Shown in pieces: positions 23,517 to 34,676 of a stretch of 64,000 nucleotides of DNA. The notes beneath the pieces were generated by a model. It was not told the DNA's origin, searched no databases, and saw nothing but the letters and a program-made list of their open reading frames with translations. Positions within the stretch are counted from its first letter, which is position 1; each line of letters opens with the position of its first letter. The stretch comes from Lepiota brunneoincarnata (taxonomy: Eukaryota; Basidiomycota; Agaricomycetes; Agaricales; Agaricaceae), in the NCBI GenBank assembly GCA_023014365.1, contig JAEBUN010000006.1, positions 372,001-436,000 on the forward strand, in the 5' to 3' direction. Both the position numbers and the translations under genes were made by a program.

Positions 23517-25682
23517 ATGGACGGTGAACAATCCAGAGGTCCTACTCCTCCAGTTCCCGTACCGCCTCCCGTTCAGGAATCGGCGTCCTCAACTTCCCGC
23601 CCAGGAAGCCGCTCAGACTCCGGCCGCGGTAGTCGATCTCTTAAAAGCCTTACTCGCTTATTGGGAGATGAACGCGAAGCAAAAGAATGGAAGGAGCTTA
23701 TCCAGAAGCTTCACAATCAATTGCAGCTCGAAAGACGGCGGGCTGAAGACGCGGAACGCAGAGTGCTTGAGATCGCATCGCATCTCAAGTCTGTCAATGA
23801 TTCTCGACTTCAGGCATTGCAGGACGTTGCACGGTTGAATGAGGAGCTGAAGTAAAGATCTCTCCAGCTGTTTACCGCCTTTCGTCGGTCTCTGACTGAC
23901 ACGACACTGCCTACAGGCTATACGAGATGCAGTTTGATAAGGCCCAGAAGGAGATTTATCGCGCTCAGGACGTCCTCAAAATCGTCGATGACCAACGGTA
24001 TCGTGCAGAACAAGATGCTGCCAAGGCGAGGTCTACTGCACGGAAATTGAAGGAGGAGATTACTATATACGAAGCTCGGGAAGAAGGAAGACGACTGGGA
24101 CTTCAGGAGGGTCTAAGAAAGGGCAGAGAGATGGGCTATCAGGAAGGTCGGAGGATGGCTGAGGCGGGGAGAGCACGGCGTCGTTCTGATCGGGATGGCT
24201 CTCTGGACGAAGAAAGCTCTGATTCTCATGCACCCGACAGAGGTGAGACCGTAGAGTCGCAGGTGCGCTCACAGACGCACTCTGTAGCTCCCAGCAACGC
24301 ATCTTCGAGGATACCAACTGTGCACTCTGAAGCACCACCCACAGCAGCACCTGCACCACCACACAACGCGCCGGTCCGACCAGTTCCGCCAATTCCAGAA
24401 GAATCCAGAGAACATACGTCCTCGGAGTGTGCGAAAGTGCAAGCCCTTCGCCCCGCATGCCCACTTCCTCCGCACCGCCAGACAATTACATACCCAATCT
24501 TGACGAGGGTGGTCGTATCCGGCTACCTCCTGCTTTTGAGTTTTCTCGTTCGCTTCCATCGCCTGAACGTCAACACTCTCCGGTCTTGCCTACCACGTCA
24601 GAAAATGAAGAGCCGCGGATGATCCCTCCACCTGTATCTCGGCGATCGCAGCATTACCGGCCAACTTCACTAGTCTCTGCTTCCACGACCCTCTCCCAGT
24701 TGGATATGGTTAATGACCCCTACGTCGATCATACGCCCATGAGTGTCATTCCAGAGGTTCTGAGCGCACAGGGGAGCCCTCATCCTCAAGGGACAAGTAT
24801 ACGACGGCAGACGTCAATTGTAAGTTCAACTCATGAGCGCTTAAACACGAACGTACTGAGGAGTCTTCAGGGCACACAATCCTCTCGGATGTCCTCGCGG
24901 ACTCCGACTAATCTCGAACCATTTTATGGAAGACCGCGCGCTGATTCAGGCTCTACCATTTCAGTTCAACCCCCACCCGTCATCCCAGGTTCCGACCTCC
25001 GCGCAAGTGTCTCCACAACCAGTACCACGCCTAATATCACGGTCCAACCTCCGGTAACGTATCCAATTACTGCACCTCCCCGTTCGTGACTAATTGCTTA
25101 TTCCAGTCTGTGCCCATATCTCGTTTTACTAGTATGTCCGGCGGGCATGCTCATGATCCCTCACGGCCGGTGGGCAGCAGCCACAGTGAACCAAACGACT
25201 CCGAACCTTTCTTCCCACCTATACCGGAAACGAGCCCTCAGCCTACGGAGCCTGTACCCCTCCCTGACCATCTACCCATGCGAAGCGCGTATGCCACGAA
25301 TACTTCCATCGATAGTGCAAATCAACCACCAGTCATACCTCACCCTGACTTGTACACCAATCCGGATGATGATGATGATGATGATGTAGTTTCATCGGGG
25401 ATGGAGAGCATGGAATCGTTGACCACCCCACCGGGCGCTCGGGGCCAGCACCAGAGGCTGCCTAGTCGTGACCGTGTTGCGGATGCTAGTGCAAGCGTGG
25501 CGGGAAGTAGCAGCGGATACCCAAGCGAGAATCATTGGGCTGGGATCGCACGAATGGCGGCACATGAGCCGATAAGACCAGTTGTACCCCCTGCTACCTA
25601 TCCTTCAGCTGCTAGCAATGCAAGAACACCTTCGACTAAGGGCAGACCGCTTTCCAGGAGTACGAATCGGAGTGGGCGGTAA
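23517..25682 (+). CDS. Coiled-coil, Ser/Pro-rich cytoplasmic protein (unknown), with an apparent frameshift
   Basis: There is no recognised catalytic domain. Residues 1-45 are Pro/Ser-rich. A long coiled coil follows (from about EREAKEWKELIQKLHNQLQL through KAQKEIYRAQDVLKIVDDQR and EEITIYEAREEGRR), carrying a GLQEGLRKGREMGYQEGRRM repeat. The rest is Ser/Pro/Thr-rich low complexity, including a run of seven Asp encoded by a GAT repeat (25367-25387). Introns are at 23853-23916 and 25067-25119; the latter has a good CTAAT branch site. At 24415-24432 the frame changes from PPIPEESREH to ESASPSPRMPTSSAPP. No intron of plausible length fits, so one base is missing or two are extra, or the gene is broken there. 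It is probably a cytoskeletal or polarity scaffold (inference). Confidence 0.65.
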
Positions 25683-26106
25683 TGTATCTGTTCGGTAAAT
25701 AAACCAGCTTCTTGGTTTGCGGAGCAGACAGGTAGATACAACTAAGGCTCCTTCCCTACCTTGAGCTTATTTAATCCCCATAAACAACACGGGCGGCGCC
25801 CACACTCACGTCTATCCGTAACCTGGTTTCTGCTTGCGACCTAAGTGCACAAGTATTGGAGACTTGACTTGCCCTCTTGTGAAGCTCAGTAATCTGCCTT
25901 AGTATGTGTCGTGGGCTTAGTACTTTGGAGCCCACAGGTACACAGATGTAGCTGCACTCTTAAGGGGCTTATAACCCAAGCAACGGTGGGCCACCGTCAG
26001 AAGCACGCGAGGCATGATAGCGCCTCGCTATATAACGTGATTAGTTAAAGTTACACGAGGGTGTAGAGATGAGAAACCTTATAATGTAGGTCGGATAACA
26101 CAACCA
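25683..26106. other. Convergent intergenic region, 424 bp
   Basis: Lies between the 3' ends of the coiled-coil gene (+) and Spp2 (-), so it should hold both terminators. No gene, repeat or structured element was recognised. Confidence 0.5.
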
Positions 26107-27523
26107 CTAATCTCTTCTTTTCCTGCTAGAGTCCCGAGAAAGATCACGCCTATCGAGGTGTTCTCCACCGGAGTCGCGTTGTATGTCCTTGTGACGTTTG
26201 TCGCCACCGCGCTCGCGGTGGTCCCTATCAATGCCCTTGTCCTCATACTTGTCTTTTCCCCTCCCCCGTTCCCGATCCCTGTCCTCGTACCTGTCCCTGT
26301 CCCTGTTCCTCTCTCTATCTCTCTCTTTCTTGCGATCATAACTGTCATCTCTATTTCTATGGCGGTCACTACGGTCTATGTCCCAAGTCGGAGATCGTGA
26401 GTTCCTCCTCGAGCCACGACGAGGAGACCGTGAGCGCTCCCTTCCTGAACCGGGGGTATTCTCTCGCTCCTTTTTGATGACAGGCACATATTTTCGCTCC
26501 GGACGGAAGGACCTTTTTTCTTGCTACCATCATCGAAAACTTCTCGTTCTTTGGCGCCGATACCAAGCAGGGCAGGGACGGGAGACAGGAAGATAAGGCT
26601 GCACCGGGCCCTTTCCACTCTTCGAGGCAGCGGCGCCCTCTTTCCAACCCATGCCACGCAACATGGCGGCACCAAATTGCTCTACGGGGACACGGGCATA
26701 ATCATCCAAGGGTTGCAACATCGGGCAGTTCTTCAACATCCTGCTTATACGCATCATCTTCGGATATTGGGGTTGGAATAATGTCGATGGTAGGACCGTC
26801 GGGCACAACTCCGTTGGCTTCGGCAAGAAGGGCACGCCTGGCAAGATTGTCTTCCGATAGCTGGACGTCCTCCATTTTGACGTCCTCTGTTTTGACGACC
26901 TCCACAACATCATCTACAACTGTTAGGCTGTCCTGTCCTTCGACCTTGACCGCCTTCCTGCGCATTTGTAGGCCAGACAATGCGGGACCTGTGCCGATAA
27001 CTTCGCGTGTGCCCAAGCCCCCAACGGAACCGTCAACCCCTGTTTCCACTTTGGCTGAGGCAGGTACATATTGTTGGGCACTGCGTCGTTTGCGAGCGAG
27101 CTCTCGCCAATCTTTGTTCTTCATGGCGGGTATCACAAGAGGTTCTTGCTTCCTCTTCCTGTCTTCATGCAGGCTGTTAGAAGAGAACGATCGGGAGGCT
27201 TTTGTGAGTTGAGATGACTGTAGACGCTTCGGGTGAGGGTGAACACACCGCTGTACACCGAACTGATCAAATCCAGTGACTAGCTCATCCTGAGATTTGT
27301 CCTCTTCATCGCTAGAATCGTCATGATCACGGGTATATGGTGAGCTAGTTCCGCTGCGGGCCAAGGGACTTCCGAAAGGGGTCGTTTCGAAAGATTGGGT
27401 AAGGTGACGAGGTAGTGTTGGAGGTTTAAAAGATGAACTGTCAGACTCTGGGCCTGAAGATGCAGCGCGAGAGACTGGTGTCGGTCTGCGCACAGTGAAA
27501 GAGACTTTCTGAGATGCAGCCAT
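26107..27523 (-). CDS. SPP2: Pre-mRNA-splicing factor Spp2 (G-patch), with three apparent frameshifts
   Basis: Spp2 (GPKOW/MOS2 family) is the G-patch cofactor that recruits the DEAH helicase Prp2 to activate the spliceosome. The start (MAASQKVSFTVRRPTP) is followed by a Ser-rich disordered half with acidic patches. Next come ELPDVAT, LDDYARVPVEQFGAAMLRGM-GWKEG (the G-patch), VQPYLPVSRP-ALLGIGAKE, and RPERKYVPVIKKERE, which belongs to the conserved C-terminal element. An extended Arg/Asp/Glu repeat tail follows, typical of splicing factors. The conserved protein can be read only if the frame is changed at about 26701-26712 (one extra base), 26571-26580 (one extra) and 26514-26519 (one base missing in a T6/A6 run). 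No introns fit at these points. The gene is divergently placed from the DUF6533 gene across 375 bp. Confidence 0.82.
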
Positions 27524-27898
27524 GGGGGATCAGGGCAGGGAATTGTCAACATCATTCAGCCAAAAAACCCAGCCGAGATTACGTAATATGACTCGTTCTT
27601 CAATTCAACGTCCGCAGCCAATATGCTCCCGAACGAGCGACCGTTGGGGTGGAATATACAGTTTTCTGTATCTGCCCGGGTTCTAATAGACGTCCGCTAG
27701 CCTCGGGTCTCTTCGATTCTCGTCAAACTCAATACAATTCTCTCCATCGTTTTCATACTTCCCATTTACCCTGAGCGCGAAGGGACAGGACGGCAAATAT
27801 ACAAAACCGCTCCAGTGTTATGGGGACGGAATACTAATATGTGTAGGCCTTATCCAAGCCACTGTTAACGCTGCCCCTCATGCGTTCCCCGAGACTCG
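27524..27898. other. Divergent promoter region, 375 bp
   Basis: Separates Spp2 (-) from the DUF6533 gene (+) and presumably carries both promoters. No TATA box or repeat stands out. Confidence 0.4.
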
Positions 27899-29197
27899 AT
27901 GAATATCTCTCCAGCGCTGGATATGCCACAGCTTGTGTGCTCATCCAGGCAAGTTCCTGTAGGTTCCAAGCTGCTATTACTGGTACCCCTTCTAATCATA
28001 GCAATTATAGGGGCAGGGCTTGTATACACAACTTGTGAGTGGATACACAGTTTCTCGTTCGAAGTGAAGAACATCTGGAAGTACGTCCACTTCTCTTTAC
28101 CGACTTGTCACAATTGGTACTAACCCACGGTGAAAGAGAGCCTATCTTGCCTCTGTACCTCAGATGCATATACCTTGCGTCGCGGTACATTGGCCTTCTT
28201 GCTCAAGTGTTAGTGTGGAGCCCACGACCCGTACGAAACATTGAATCTTATTGATCCTTAGGTTGCACCTTGCCGCGTTCAACTATCTGCAGCATGTGAA
28301 TACAGCCTCGAGGCTGGTTTGCAGCCTCTACTGGTTTTTACAACTCTTCGTTGGTGCAATTGGTTTGTTGATGCTTCAAGTGATACTTTCGAAACGCGGT
28401 GCGTCTCAACTCACACAACCGTCTGTAATCCTAATTGTCCCTTCCACCCTATAGTGCTCGTCTTGTGGAATTATGACTCCCGTATAAAGCTGCTGTTGCT
28501 CTTTCTATTCATGCTAGACTCCGGTGCATGTGCACTTTTCGGTGGGCTATCTACCTTCAACCGACTGCAATACGATGGGAAGTGCTACCCAGGCCAGAAT
28601 AAAACGCTCAAAGAGGTCGTATATCTTTGGTGGGTAAACTTTCTGCTCTTCCACAAACATGACTTCTAATGCTTTGCGCCCAGTACGATAGAAATCGCCG
28701 TACAAATTATTTTATGGACTCTGATTTTCCTCAAATGTGTCTCTATCCGTCAAGAGGCTAGGAAACCCGTGTCATTGTTGTCTCGCATCAACAGAGAGAG
28801 CTTTCTGATATTGCTTGTTGCCTGTGGTAAGGCGTCACTTAAACAGCAGGTTGGCTCCTGACTTTCAGTATTAGCGGCGCCAGTTCTGGTCGTAGCTGAC
28901 GGTGTCTGGACACGGCTTGTGCCCAGGCGGGTGACCAGTGCTAGTTATCTGGTGTTCCCGTAAGCTTTATTCGCTTGGCGACTCGATGCTCCCTTCTTAG
29001 TTTGTCATAGGATTTTCCTGTCTACGATAACCTCCGCGGTGAGTCCTTGCTCGAAACCCAAGAAAGCGGGTGACATTGATGTTCATGAATCATAGACTTG
29101 TAGAACGATAACTAACATGCATAAATTCTCGGAGCAGATGAATGAGACAAGTACTTCGGATGGGCTTATCTTGACGTCCGTTGATACTCTGAGTTGA
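27899..29197 (+). CDS. DUF6533-type seven-helix membrane protein
   Basis: An integral membrane protein of a family greatly expanded in agaricomycetes; the molecular function is not established. The N-terminal helix (LLLLVPLLIIAIIGAGLVY) is followed by CEWIHSFSFEVKNIWK, a weak version of the DUF6533 signature (Y-D-x-L-x-x-x-x-x-E-V-x-x-I-W), then CIYLASRYIGLLAQV. Further helices include FLQLFVGAIGLLMLQVIL, LLLLFLFMLDSGACALFGG (followed by a Cys-containing loop), IAVQIILWTLIFLK, SFLILLVACVLAAPVLVVA and LVFPIFLSTITSA. The C-terminal tail is hydrophilic (HKFSEQMNETSTSDG). It has about seven introns, all with GT/AG ends and no frame problem. The start could also be the Met at 27923. A receptor-like role is often suggested for such proteins but is inference here. 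Confidence 0.75.
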
Positions 29198-29329
29198 CAT
29201 GTACATAATTACTTCATACGTAGTCCCACGTGATCCAACCAAGTCTACTTACCCCGCAATAACCAGAAAGCCTCACCGCTCCAGTTCTCTCGGCGCTACC
29301 AGCGAGTACGCGCATCATTGAAATAGGAG

Positions 29330-30051
29330 ATGTCCAGTATTCAACGCTCGCTGCAGCACCTCTCTCGCAATGTAACACTTGTCGCCTCTCGTAGAGTTCC
29401 CGTGCCCCATCGCCAATTCCACAGAGACTTGCGCTCTACCCCATCATACGTACAAACTAGAGCAATATCGACAGCCATACCACGACTTGCCGCGCTTGCG
29501 GATCAACTACCTTCGAAACCCACTGTGGTGCTACAAACCCCTTCGACAGAATTCATCGAACAAGAGGAGTTGGATGTAGACCTGATACCTGCAGAGGAAG
29601 TGGAGCTAGTGATCACGGACAGAGCAGCAGAGGTATATTTCCTTGGTTCGACTCACCGGCCGATGCTAATTGCAGCCAGCAACTGATGTCCATAGCAGCT
29701 CGAGGGAATGATCCGAATACTGCTCTGCGTATAGCCGTGGAGTCGGGAGGGTGCCACGGGTACCAGTATAAGATGGAACTAGCTAGGAAGGCCTCACAGG
29801 ACGACTAGTACGTCGCATACTGCTTCATACCCATACAACTAGATCTGACCCACACTTCGTCCAGCCATTTCGCTCACCCGACTATCCAACCATCGAACAT
29901 CCTTGTTGATGGAGTCTCGCTTCCATTACTGAATGGCTCAACAATAGACTTTGCGACCGAGCTTATTGGTAGCAGTTTTCGTGTGGTGGATAATCCTCAG
30001 GCCAAAGGAAGTGGCTGTGGGTGCGGAGTCAGTTGGGAGTTAAAAGAATAA
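29330..30051 (+). CDS. ISA2: Mitochondrial iron-sulfur assembly protein Isa2 (ISCA2, A-type)
   Basis: An A-type scaffold/carrier for [4Fe-4S] maturation in mitochondria. The N-terminus (MSSIQRSLQHLSRNVTLVAS) is Arg/Ser-rich without acids, a standard matrix presequence. The A-type fold follows: LVITDRAAEQLMSIA, the first ligand in VESGGCHGYQY, and the second and third ligands in SGCGCGVSWELKE at the C-terminus, so all three Cys ligands are present. Introns are at 29632-29678 and 29809-29865, and joining them gives RAAE-QLMSIAARG and QDDY-HFAHPT. The longer linker before the domain and its sequence favour Isa2 over Isa1, with moderate certainty. It sits head-to-tail after the DUF6533 gene (132 bp). 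Confidence 0.9.
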
Positions 30052-30163
30052 TCTTGGAATGATTTGATGCGAGTCGGAACTGTAGCATTATCTGGGTGTG
30101 CGTTTAACTCATATCTACCTATAAGGACTAACTGCACTCCTCGCTCAGTCTTTATGGATATAT

Positions 30164-30825
30164 TCATAGAATAGAGGTCTTAATTCGTGAGGGCAGCAGT
30201 CTACCAGCGAGAAAATCTTTCCCCCTATTGCGACCCCCCGCGAAGTCCAGCACTTCTGGTATATTCCGGCTCTTGGCCCGCTCCCTGATTCTATCAAAGT
30301 TGCAGCACATATAAGCAACGTTTCCTTGCACCCGTATCTCCTGCACACCATCCACCCACTGCCACATGATCGGGTGGATATCAGCGGAGCATAGTAGGGT
30401 TTGTCCGATATTTTCAATGCAGTGGCCCCAGTGCTTCCTTGCGGTCTCGTCCGAATTGGCGACAGAATAGTGTTCCGGGTCAAGTGCCTTCCTCGACATG
30501 TTCTGAGATGTTTATGAGTACTCTTGCTGGGTTGCCCGAAATAATGCATCCCACCAGGCAATGCAGTTGGTGACAAACATCAAGCTGGATGGCATAGCGC
30601 TCACCGTCGCCCGGGGCATGCGACGTGTGATTGGTGAGCCGTCGAGCTTCATCTTCTGCGATCCATGCAGTTCCATCTGACAAATGTGAGGGCCTTGCAA
30701 CATTTGCGAGCCGCCCAACCTACATCCATACAGGTCCTCCTATGCATTATCTGCTTGTAGTGATGGCCCTTGCTGGTATATGCTTCTCGAATCCCTCGCT
30801 AAAGACTCTCACTTCATACTCGATG
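30164..30825 (-). CDS. UstYa-like (DUF3328) oxidase, 5' end missing or unresolved
   Basis: UstYa-family proteins are copper/haem-independent oxidases or cyclases of fungal peptide-derived metabolite pathways, usually with one N-terminal membrane helix. Both hallmark HxxHC motifs are present: DVCHQLHCLNMSRKALDPEHY and ARKHWGHCIENIGQ. They are followed by the typical LLCSADIHPIMWQWVDGVQE region. Upstream exons read EEDLYGY-GTAWIAEDEARR and IEYEVRVFSEGFEKHIP. An intron at about 30501-30557 splits the first motif region cleanly. I could not find an initiator Met with the expected membrane helix upstream, so the gene may be 5'-degraded or its first exon is missed. No biosynthetic partner genes are adjacent, so a cluster function is unsupported. 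Confidence 0.65.
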
Positions 30826-33479
30826 ACGTCTCATACGGGTGCTAAGGGCTTACGGAAAATCAGAAACACGCATCATGGAACTTCCAGAACGCGCAATACA
30901 AGGCGTGATGGTTTGTATCACTGCCGAGCTTCGAGATTTGGAGTGCTGGAATCCGGTAGTCACTAGGAAGACCAGGGTGTTATTGTGCAAGCGCACAGTG
31001 CCTGGGCACTCGTCTGCCTTTATATTCCCGCACTGAGATGTGTGCCTGACAAAACCATCTTGGTTCTGCTCGAGTTCAGCGTATGCTGCAGAGAACCCCA
31101 GCATCTGCTCTTCGGTGGAGAATGCTTGTAGCGGGGAACAGATGAACATCGGCTGCGGCTGGGTGGGTTTCGACAGAGCCGCACATCGAGGAACGGGTTT
31201 ATGTGGAGTGGGTCCCAATCCTTCTGATTACCTTGCTATCGTCTGACCCTTGTCCGATCCCCTGAATCATCAGAGATTTCATAGCGGTTTACAGAAACGT
31301 CCACTAACGCCTATGGTACTGTCAGAAACCCCATCAGAGCAGTGCTCCTCCGCCAAATGATACGCGGCCACTCACAGAGAACCGGGAGATATTGAACGGC
31401 CTTCTGATGAACAGGATGTTGTTGAATCAGTTGTTCACTGCGCCCGATGCATCAGTTGTGTTCCATACGAGCGATTGAAGAATGTCAGGCATATGCTTTC
31501 CAATGGTACCCTACTTCCCAAAAGTCACTATTAACTGCGTCGCGTGAACGGTGCCTCGGTAGAACCAAAAGGCTGACCGACAGTCGACGGTAGGAATAGA
31601 AGCGTCGTTGAACGCCCATACCGGGGTAATAGGACAAACTCTACATCCAGGACCTGATACGTTCTACGTCTCTTTTTAATGTAGTCAGGCTTGCTCTGCT
31701 CCTGGCTCCGCCATTTGCGTACCTTTTGATCGGTGTTATAGGAAGACTCGAACTGGCCCTACCGTCTACGCTGGAGAGTGCATATATGTACCAGCCGTTC
31801 CTCTTCCGGGAATCTCGCACGTCGTCTATTGCTACCCAAACACAGAGGAGCGACCGGCGGGAAAAGAACTCACGCTCTTTAGTTTCTTTGTCTTGCAGTT
31901 GGCCCTCACGTCGACGACACTCGCTCATCCCGTTCCACATCGATTCTTTTCTTTTCAAAGCGATTTTATCCTCATTACCCACATGCACACCAGTTCCCCG
32001 AGTCGCATGGCAAGTGTCAATGGCGTCTTAATCAGCCCAGCTCCAGGGAAAAGTAAAAAATACTTGAGAAGTTGAATAGGTGGATGAAAACGTCCGACTC
32101 AACACGGTATTGGCAGGCTTTGACGAGCGCGCTGACGCATCGGTTGGTTTCTTTCGTTCTTAACGAGTTGGTAACTATGCCCAAACTTTGCGTTTTTTTT
32201 TTGTTAGAATGCAAGCAACGATGCTGGCCACTGGTTTTGTTAACTGGGGAATCATCGGGGGTCGGGGAGCTGCGATCACCCGATCGGAAATACCACCGAC
32301 CTCGTTACTAATTTCCGGCGTGAGCAGGTAGATGATATTATCCAACCAGAGGCCTGGACGAATTTTGAACGAGCACGGCGAGAACTTGAAAGTGAGCATA
32401 CCGCAGTTGCAAAACCCAAACCGCGTTTACTAAAGTCGGATTTCGCAGATACTTACAGGGCGATAAGACCAATAGGCCGAATGCGTGCGCAAGTTTTGGC
32501 GAGCGTGGGCTGGATCCAGAGGGTAAGCAAGTTCCCCTTTCTCCCTGCACATTGCTTATGCGTCATGATCCGCATCTCTCGAATAGGCTGATGACAATCT
32601 CCAGCCGAATGCATGGGCTAATTTCGATGAATGGACTTGGTGCTTCGCTTTAAGGGAAGCTAGCTTTTCGTTCTCGCTGCATTGTTTTTGTCTTTGTCTA
32701 GTGCTAATCATATTTTGTACCTGAAAATTCGGAGAACAACAACACGCATTTGCTCCTGGGTCCCCCCAGCTCTCCCAAGTGTGGGATATCACATTTTAAG
32801 GGCCCCAGGGTCGACGGAGTACAGTAGATGCAAGTCTTTTGACCCCACATACAAACACCCACGGTCCCTTAATCTGACGTCTTGACGCCCGGATGCAATA
32901 AGTTTTCACCGAAAGTACGTCGAGAGTCGGCAGCCCTGAGCGCTTTCCTCTCTCGTATGTACAAATGGAGTTACTGCACCAACCATTCACTGCCCAAGAA
33001 ACATAGCGGATCATCGTGTAAGGAACTTACTCTATCACACGTGTATAGTGTTCACCGATCATGGTGCAAGCCAATCAGTGCGATGGGTGTATGTGCAATA
33101 ATTCATAGCGTATAGACAACGTGGATGAGGGATGTGTTGATATGTCTAGAGCAAGAGATATATAGAGAGAGAGGACTAAGCAAAGGAAAATCAAGATATA
33201 TGATGCCAGGGGGAGGGTAAAGATCAGAAACGAAGGGAAAGGCGTTATGTACATGAGATAATGCAGGGGGAGAAGGCAGCTTCCAACGTCCAAGCGTCGT
33301 TCAAAGAAGGGTCGGCGCGAGATTGTTAAGATCGGCGGCTAGTCAACATCGACAGAATGAAAAAAAAAAGCGTACAGAGGGATGGACGAAAGTAGCAACA
33401 AACCAGAATATTGATGTGGAATGCCCAACCCCCTCGGGATCGATGGCCAGCCAGCTACCAATTCTTCTGTATTTAGCAC
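30826..33479. other. Unassigned stretch, 2.65 kb, with scattered exon-like pieces
   Basis: No complete gene could be built. Exon-like pieces on the plus strand include 31346-31480 (after an acceptor, reading TENREILNGLLMNRMLLNQL and ending at a stop) and 31638-31760, which has a hydrophobic run (NVVRLALLLAPPFAYLLIG) that could be a membrane helix. A Cys-containing frame at 31040-31246 overlaps a plausible minus-strand frame. Three exon-like repeats lie at 32328-32650. The pieces do not join with a consistent phase, so decayed genes or a transposon remnant are possible. The last few hundred bases (33100-33480) look noncoding. Confidence 0.4.
32328..32650 (+). repeat. Three diverged exon-like repeats about 130 bp apart
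   Basis: Copies begin at 32328, 32459 and 32587, each right after an AG. They translate as VDDIIQPEAWTNFERARREL, GDKTNRPNACASFGERGLDP and ADDNLQPNAWANFDEWTWCF. Copies 1 and 2 are both 64 nt up to a donor (gtgagc, gtaagc). The periodicity and shared D-x-x-x-x-x-P-x-A-W/C-x-x-F pattern show common descent, but splicing them together shifts the frame. Confidence 0.5.
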
Positions 33480-34528
33480 TTAACAAACAATGCAGCATTT
33501 CCACGTCTTCTCAGTATCGTCTGGGACGATTTTTCCAGCACTCCGCCGTCGGTGATGTCTTGCTGCCACAGCCTGGGGATGGCTTGCTACGCCATCACGC
33601 ACGAGCATGCTAGCCCTTGTCGCGGCCTCGAAGACATCATCTACGCCTTCTATTTTGAGCGCCGAGCATTCCTTGTAAGCGCGAGCACCAATAGCTTGTG
33701 CAACACGTTCGCCCATTTCACGCGTCACCCACGGACAGCGATTGTCCGGTGTGTCCGGATGGTCGATATTTGGTCGTAGATCTGCTTTGCAACCCACTAG
33801 AATGACGGGGATAGTCGGGCCGCAGAGTTCTCGAACCTCTTCGATCCACTAATCGTGAAATCAGTCTGCAACGTTTGTGGAAAGTGAGGCTGTGGGCATG
33901 CCTTTGTTGTGACATTCTCTAACGAATCAGGGGTGTCGAGAGCAAAAGCAATGAGGATAACATGGGAATGGGCATATGACATAGGCCGCAGGCGCTGTAT
34001 TACGTCCATTAGCGGCTGGGAGAGAGGGGGACCTATGGTAGGCGCACCTCATATTCCTCCTGGCCACTGAACGGGAACCGAAGAGCGGGGGTTAAGAGTG
34101 GGTGACATGGGAAGAAGGCAACGACATACGCGGTATCCCACAGCGCCAATTGGACGGGCTTTTCGTCAAGTTTGATTTCAGCCACGTAGTTATCGAACAC
34201 GGCTGGAGGAGGGGGTTAAGCTGAGGACAGGGAGAGAGGTAGAATGCGTACTTGGTTCCTGGCAAAGGGGGGTGAGGATAGACAAGAGGAGATGGAGAAC
34301 CAACGCACGTATTCTTTTGGGAATCGCCCCAGAGCAAAGGAGCAAAGGAGAGAAGTCTTTCCACAGGCACCTGTTGGGGGGGGGGGGGGGTGAGGGTGCA
34401 CGAGCGGGGAGGAGGGGGAGGACCTGCCGTCGCCAACGATAACGAGTTTCCGACGAATCTGTTGGGGATGATGAGAGTTTGGATGAAGAGATGGGGGTAA
34501 TGAGACTGACTGGGTTCTGGAAAGACAT
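33480..34528 (-). CDS. Rho-family small GTPase
   Basis: A Ras-superfamily Rho GTPase controlling actin and polarity. The short first exon encodes MSFQNP. The second encodes IRRKLVIVGDG, and after a GC-AG intron comes the rest of the P-loop (ACGKTSLLCSFALGRFP). Switch I is YVPTVFDNYVAEIKLD, switch II is WDTAGQEEYE-RLRPLSY, and the G4 motif appears as VILVGCKADLR (Cys replaces the usual N/T/L at that site). The Rho insert is shortened (NIDHPDTPDNRCPW), followed by GARAYKECSALKIEGVDDVF. The tail is basic and ends KCCIVC, a CaaX box (C-I-V-C) with a second Cys, suggesting prenylation plus palmitoylation. It is most like fungal Rho2/Rho3 rather than Rho1/Cdc42; the subfamily is uncertain. Confidence 0.88.
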
Positions 34529-34676
34529 GGGGGAGAGGAAGAGAGCGAAAGAGCGAGAGATGGAGGTCACAGCCCTCACGATGCCGGGAGCAACAGACTT
34601 CCGTTTGTCTGTGTTTTGTTCTGCGCCGTCACTGATGTCATTCCCATTTGACAAGTAAGTTGTAGGTTACTATCTC

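Noticed and set aside
30826..33479. A transposable element in the unassigned stretch
   Set aside because: No terminal inverted or long terminal repeats, target-site duplication, transposase or reverse-transcriptase motifs were seen.
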